From: Kaistia granuli DSM 23481
GTDB taxonomy: Bacteria > Pseudomonadota > Alphaproteobacteria > Rhizobiales > Kaistiaceae
Assembly: GCF_000380505.1 (NCBI RefSeq)
Contig: NZ_AQYH01000004.1
Location: 309,406-373,405 of the forward strand
Direction of reading: 5' to 3'
Length of the DNA stretch: 64,000 nt
Shown: in pieces, positions 61,458-64,000 of the stretch
Position numbering within the stretch: the stretch's first letter is position 1
How the letters are laid out: every line of letters begins with the position of its first letter
Notes under the pieces: generated by a model
The model's database searches: none
What the model was told of the DNA's origin: nothing
Seen by the model: the letters and a program-made list of their open reading frames with translations, nothing else
Program-made: the position numbers and the translations under genes

Positions 61458-61706
61458 ATGAATGCCCAGACCCCCACCCTCGACGACATCGAGACCGACA
61501 CGCACCACCTTGGCCATCTACTCGATGCGCTCGTTGAGAACCTGCTGAACGTCACTCATCCCGCCGGCATCGAGGACCTGTCCAGAGCGGTGGCCCTCTC
61601 AATCATCGCTCGCGATATGAGCGAAGCAATCGGGCGCGACCTGGAGGCCGTGCACCAAGCGGCAATCACCGGCACCCGACAGACCAAGGCGAGGGCTGCA
61701 GCATGA
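61458..61706 (+). CDS. Small early-region protein, unknown function
   Basis: An 82-residue acidic helical protein (LGHLLDALVENLLNVTHPAG). AGGAACG precedes the start. It is the first of five genes joined by 4-base ATGA overlaps, which supports translation of all of them. Confidence 0.58.
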   Translation: MNAQTPTLDDIETDTHHLGHLLDALVENLLNVTHPAGIEDLSRAVALSIIARDMSEAIGRDLEAVHQAAITGTRQTKARAAA

Positions 61707-61972
61707 CCGACTCTAAGCAATTCATCTCGCGGGCTTTCGAGTTGGCGGGCGAGATGGAAGACCCGCTTATCGCAATCTCTCAGCTCGTGGCGGCGATAGA
61801 CCTCATTGCCGAAGCGCTCGACGAGGATCCGGCCAGCGGCGCTATCATGCGCATTGCCTGGACGGTCAAAGACCACATCAAAACAGTAGAAAGCCGTCGC
61901 CACGAAATCCGACAACTCTCCCGGCGGCTGGTTCACCCTGACGATGGCGCGCGAAATGCGGTGGCAGCATGA
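61703..61972 (+). CDS. Small early-region protein, unknown function
   Basis: An 89-residue acidic helical protein (FISRAFELAGEMEDPLIAIS). It overlaps both neighbours by 4 bases. No recognised family. Confidence 0.58.
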   Translation: MTDSKQFISRAFELAGEMEDPLIAISQLVAAIDLIAEALDEDPASGAIMRIAWTVKDHIKTVESRRHEIRQLSRRLVHPDDGARNAVAA

Positions 61973-62214
61973 GCACCGCGCAGGAACGAGCCGCCGCGCA
62001 TGTCGAATGGGCTGTAGCTCAAGGCTATTCGATTGTGCTGGTCAGGGGCAGATATCGGGATGGCAAGGACGGCGTGCTTACGACGTTCGACGCGTCCGAG
62101 CCGTACCCGCTGGACGCATCAACCGCCGCGATTGCCGAAAGCTACCAGCCCGACAGCGCGAAGGACCGCGCCGCCCTGAAGGCCGAGTTGATCCACAGGG
62201 GGATGGTGCAATGA
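61969..62214 (+). CDS. Small early-region protein, unknown function
   Basis: An 81-residue protein (VEWAVAQGYSIVLVRGRYRD). It overlaps both neighbours by 4 bases. No recognised family. Confidence 0.58.
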   Translation: MSTAQERAAAHVEWAVAQGYSIVLVRGRYRDGKDGVLTTFDASEPYPLDASTAAIAESYQPDSAKDRAALKAELIHRGMVQ

Positions 62215-62327
62215 GCCTCCTGCGCCTTGTCTGCCTCCGCATCCTGTTCCGAGTGGCGTTCAAGCTGCTCGACGCCGAAGAGCGCGCCCATGGATTGGCG
62301 CCGATAACCAGGGAGCCACGCCGATGA
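62211..62327 (+). CDS. Very small early-region protein
   Basis: A 38-residue frame (MSLLRLVCLRILFRVAFKLL start) that overlaps the previous stop and the next start by 4 bases each. The amphipathic, basic first helix could bind a membrane. Its place in the coupled chain is the main evidence that it is translated. Confidence 0.5.
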   Translation: MSLLRLVCLRILFRVAFKLLDAEERAHGLAPITREPRR

Positions 62328-62644
62328 GCATTCGCCCGAACCATCAGCGATTCTCCCTGTTTCACTCGCGAGCCGCTATCGAGCAGGAGGCCGAGCGGCT
62401 GGTAGCGCTGCTAGCCGAGACCGAGCGCGGCCTGGCGCGGCTGCTGGCCGTCCTCGACTGGCTGGACGGTGACGCTGACTACGAGCCCGAAGACGGAAGC
62501 GAGGATGACGACGCCGAGCCGTCCCTGGGGGCGCCAGAGAGGCATCCGTCACCGCGGGGGCGGGGCAGGGACTACGCCTGCACGCAGATCCCTTGGGCAG
62601 TTGGCGGCGATAGTGACCGGGAGGTCGCGGTTGAGGCCTGCTAA
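62324..62644 (+). CDS. Small acidic early-region protein
   Basis: A 106-residue protein with a helical N-terminal half (FHSRAAIEQEAERLVALLAE) and an acidic tract (LDGDADYEPEDGSEDDDAEP) followed by SLGAPERH. The tract and the SLG-x-P/E ending recur in small Hyphomicrobiales prophage proteins of unknown function. It is the last gene of the coupled chain and meets the next gene tail to tail. Confidence 0.62.
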   Translation: MSIRPNHQRFSLFHSRAAIEQEAERLVALLAETERGLARLLAVLDWLDGDADYEPEDGSEDDDAEPSLGAPERHPSPRGRGRDYACTQIPWAVGGDSDREVAVEAC

Positions 62645-63765
62645 CCTTTGGCGACAATCCGCTGAATGGCGGCCAATGCGCCATCTTTCAGCGGGTCCAA
62701 ATCGTCCACGCGTTTGCGCGCCCATTCGAGCCATTCAGACGCTGATTTGCCGTCTATCAGTTCGCCTCCATCGTGGATCCTGGTCGCGAGCTCGTCGATG
62801 AAGGAGCGCGCTACTTCGGCCTTGCGGCAGTTGGCGGAAGCTTCGAGCAAAGCATTCCAGCGGGCCACTTCCCGCTCGGCCTCGATGCGAGCGGCTTCTC
62901 GCCTTTGAGCGGCTTCAGCTATCCGATCGGCTCTGGCCTCTTGGCTTTGTTTCTCTTTTTGCCGAATCAGCCTCCCTAGCAGGAAAGCGCCCAAGATTTC
63001 GGGGAAGTAGTCTTCTATTTGGGCGTCGGCGGCGTCTTCCCACTTTGAGCGCGTCCCAATGCCATAGGTCGTGATTTCAAATGCCAACCGTCCCGTCCGA
63101 TGGAACACTTGGCGCTTGGGCTGCCACAGCAAACGATAGATCTCTTCGGTAGGCGGTGGGTTTTCAATGAACTCCTGCCGAAGCCGCTCATTCAGCCTGA
63201 AGACAATCTGGCCGTCCTCGTAGACGGCGGCAAAGTGGCGTGTCGCCTCCAACTTGATCTGCCAGCCTTGCTTGGCTAGCTGCTTGAACAGAGCGTCAAG
63301 AATTCGAAGTCGCCGCTTATCAGTTGCCGTTAGCTCCTCACTACGGACGATTTCCGCCATTGGACCGTTCGCTATCGTTCCGACGTGCTTGAGCCGAAAT
63401 TCGACGTCATTCTTAAGCCGAGTAATCAATGGGTGCGGCGTCCGGAGCGTTGAGGCGACGGTGACTGAACTCACGGATGCCGCGATTTCCTCTCTGCAGG
63501 AGCGTGGCAGGGGTTCCTCTCTCGGCTGGCTCGGCCCAGGAAACTGGGCCCTTTCTATCCCTCTTTTGGATGGTCCAAGCGGCGGGCGGGCAGGAACAGG
63601 CCTATCGGCAGCAATTTTGTTCCAGTACCCGCGCGGGGGCAGTGGGATGTCGGCCTCGACGCAAATTTGCTTGAGCCGAGTGTTTGAAATGCCGAGCCTC
63701 GCCGCTAAGTGGATCATCGGCGACTGCCAGACTTCGAGGTATAGCTTCTCTCGGCTCCAGATCAT
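62641..63765 (-). CDS. Conserved protein with N-terminal HTH-like region, unknown function
   Basis: A 374-residue protein. The N-terminal segment WSREKLYLEVWQSPMIHLAA, then RLGISNTRLKQICVEADIPL and PPRGYWNKIAA, is a pattern I recall from many uncharacterised proteobacterial proteins and looks like a helix-turn-helix. The C-terminal half contains a charged coiled-coil stretch (about residues 265-310). It is encoded at the right end of the element, opposite to the early genes, the usual place for accessory or defence cargo. No enzymatic motif is visible. Confidence 0.65.
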   Translation of the reverse strand: MIWSREKLYLEVWQSPMIHLAARLGISNTRLKQICVEADIPLPPRGYWNKIAADRPVPARPPLGPSKRGIERAQFPGPSQPREEPLPRSCREEIAASVSSVTVASTLRTPHPLITRLKNDVEFRLKHVGTIANGPMAEIVRSEELTATDKRRLRILDALFKQLAKQGWQIKLEATRHFAAVYEDGQIVFRLNERLRQEFIENPPPTEEIYRLLWQPKRQVFHRTGRLAFEITTYGIGTRSKWEDAADAQIEDYFPEILGAFLLGRLIRQKEKQSQEARADRIAEAAQRREAARIEAEREVARWNALLEASANCRKAEVARSFIDELATRIHDGGELIDGKSASEWLEWARKRVDDLDPLKDGALAAIQRIVAKG

Positions 63766-63831
63766 TCGCTCGCTCGTAAATCCGCATAGGAAGCCGAGTG
63801 GGCATCATTCGGCCCGGCAGCGGCGCCAAAT

Positions 63832-63862
63832 AGGTGGACTGTGAGGTGGATTGGAGAGGTGG
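63832..63862. repeat. Possible integrase arm-type sites, right end
   Basis: AGGTGGACTGTGAGGTGGAT (63832-63851), followed by AGAGGTGG, gives three AGGTGG units about 12 bases apart. The first pair matches the left-end pair at 39853-39872 in sequence and spacing. They lie 45-75 bases inside the right attachment repeat. Confidence 0.5.
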
Positions 63863-63905
63863 CCATCTCAGCATCTCATTGAAAATACATGAGTTTTTGA
63901 GATGT

Positions 63906-63952
63906 AATGGTGCTGCAAGAGAGGATTGAACTCTCGACCTCTCCCTTACCAA
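63906..63952 (-). tRNA. Partial tRNA-Thr(GGT): 3' half only, including right attachment repeat
   Basis: Read on the minus strand, 63952 to 63908 gives the anticodon loop (TTGGTAA), the 3' anticodon strand GGGAG, variable loop AGGTC, T-arm GAGAG-TTCAATC-CTCTC and acceptor TTGCAGC-A-CCA. The anticodon GGT would be Thr. The 5' side (acceptor GCTGCAA, D-arm, CTCCC) is missing; similarity stops just beyond the anticodon loop. The 16-base att repeat covers 63906-63921. This is a broken tRNA half, not a functional gene. Confidence 0.7.
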
Positions 63953-63970
63953 GGTTTATCTCGAAACCTT
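63947..63970. repeat. Inverted repeat at the second junction
   Basis: AAGGTTT and AAACCTT (63951-63957 and 63964-63970) flank the 6-base spacer ATCTCG exactly where the tRNA similarity ends. Short inverted repeats around a 6-8 base spacer are typical of tyrosine-recombinase core sites. Confidence 0.45.
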
Positions 63971-64000
63971 CTTACGCGTTGTTTTAGCTTCGCTTTCTGA

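Noticed and set aside
63908..63983. A complete tRNA-Thr gene
   Set aside because: The 3' half is good, but the 5' acceptor strand, D-arm and 5' anticodon strand are absent when the 76-base length is traced to about 63,983.

Overview
The window looks like a chromosome segment of an alphaproteobacterium of the order Hyphomicrobiales (Rhizobiales). This is inferred from the high GC content, a PodJ-like coiled-coil/Sel1 polarity protein, a MerR regulator of the usual rhizobial type, DUF992 and DUF4239 proteins, and a DUF4102-type tyrosine integrase. The species cannot be named from the sequence alone.

Positions 1 to about 39,700 are ordinary chromosome, organised as metabolic and transport modules. 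In order they are: a PodJ-like protein cut by the window edge and a divergent MerR regulator; a secreted protein, a proline iminopeptidase, an SSF-type transporter and a cytosine-deaminase-like amidohydrolase; an arginine pair, arcD-arcA, without arcB or arcC; a membrane-anchored alpha/beta hydrolase and a secreted arylsulfatase; a gltS-type glutamate symporter with a divergent AraC regulator; an RND efflux pair (lipoprotein adaptor plus pump); a lipoprotein hydrolase, a DUF992 protein, an outer-membrane protein and a DUF4239 membrane protein; a purine-nucleoside uptake operon (BMP binding protein, double ATPase, two permeases) ending in two tandem nucleoside hydrolases; an FkbM methyltransferase-glycosyltransferase fusion next to a GH130-like remnant; an AraC regulator; a class A acid phosphatase; and a frameshifted EAL-domain remnant.

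Positions about 39,707 to 63,921 form an integrated element of about 24 kb. A 16-bp direct repeat bounds it, and the repeat contains the 3' end of a tRNA-Thr gene. Paired AGGTGG repeats, possible integrase arm sites, lie just inside both ends. The left part holds the integrase, an AlpA-like regulator and a translationally coupled replication operon ending in a Toprim primase and a RepA-like ATPase. This operon is followed directly by an iteron-like cluster that may be the origin. The middle holds cargo: two DUF1254/DUF1214 proteins, a solitary BrnA-like antitoxin, an HTH-GIY-YIG nuclease and a PD-(D/E)XK nuclease. A minus-strand block then encodes large proteins resembling podophage internal or ejection proteins, but no terminase, portal, capsid or tail gene was seen. 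A plus-strand pair (DUF4747 protein and membrane protein) follows. The right part is a phage-like switch: an XRE repressor, an HEXXH protease and a secreted nuclease on one strand, and a chain of tiny early genes on the other, with operator palindromes between them. The layout fits a phage satellite or a strongly reduced prophage.

At the far right the tRNA-Thr sequence continues past the element boundary but stops at the end of the anticodon loop. This suggests that a second element, mostly outside the window, occupies the same tRNA gene. The candidates for undescribed biology are the two-nuclease locus, the DUF4747-membrane pair, the repressor-protease-nuclease operon and the tandem use of one tRNA by two recombinases.
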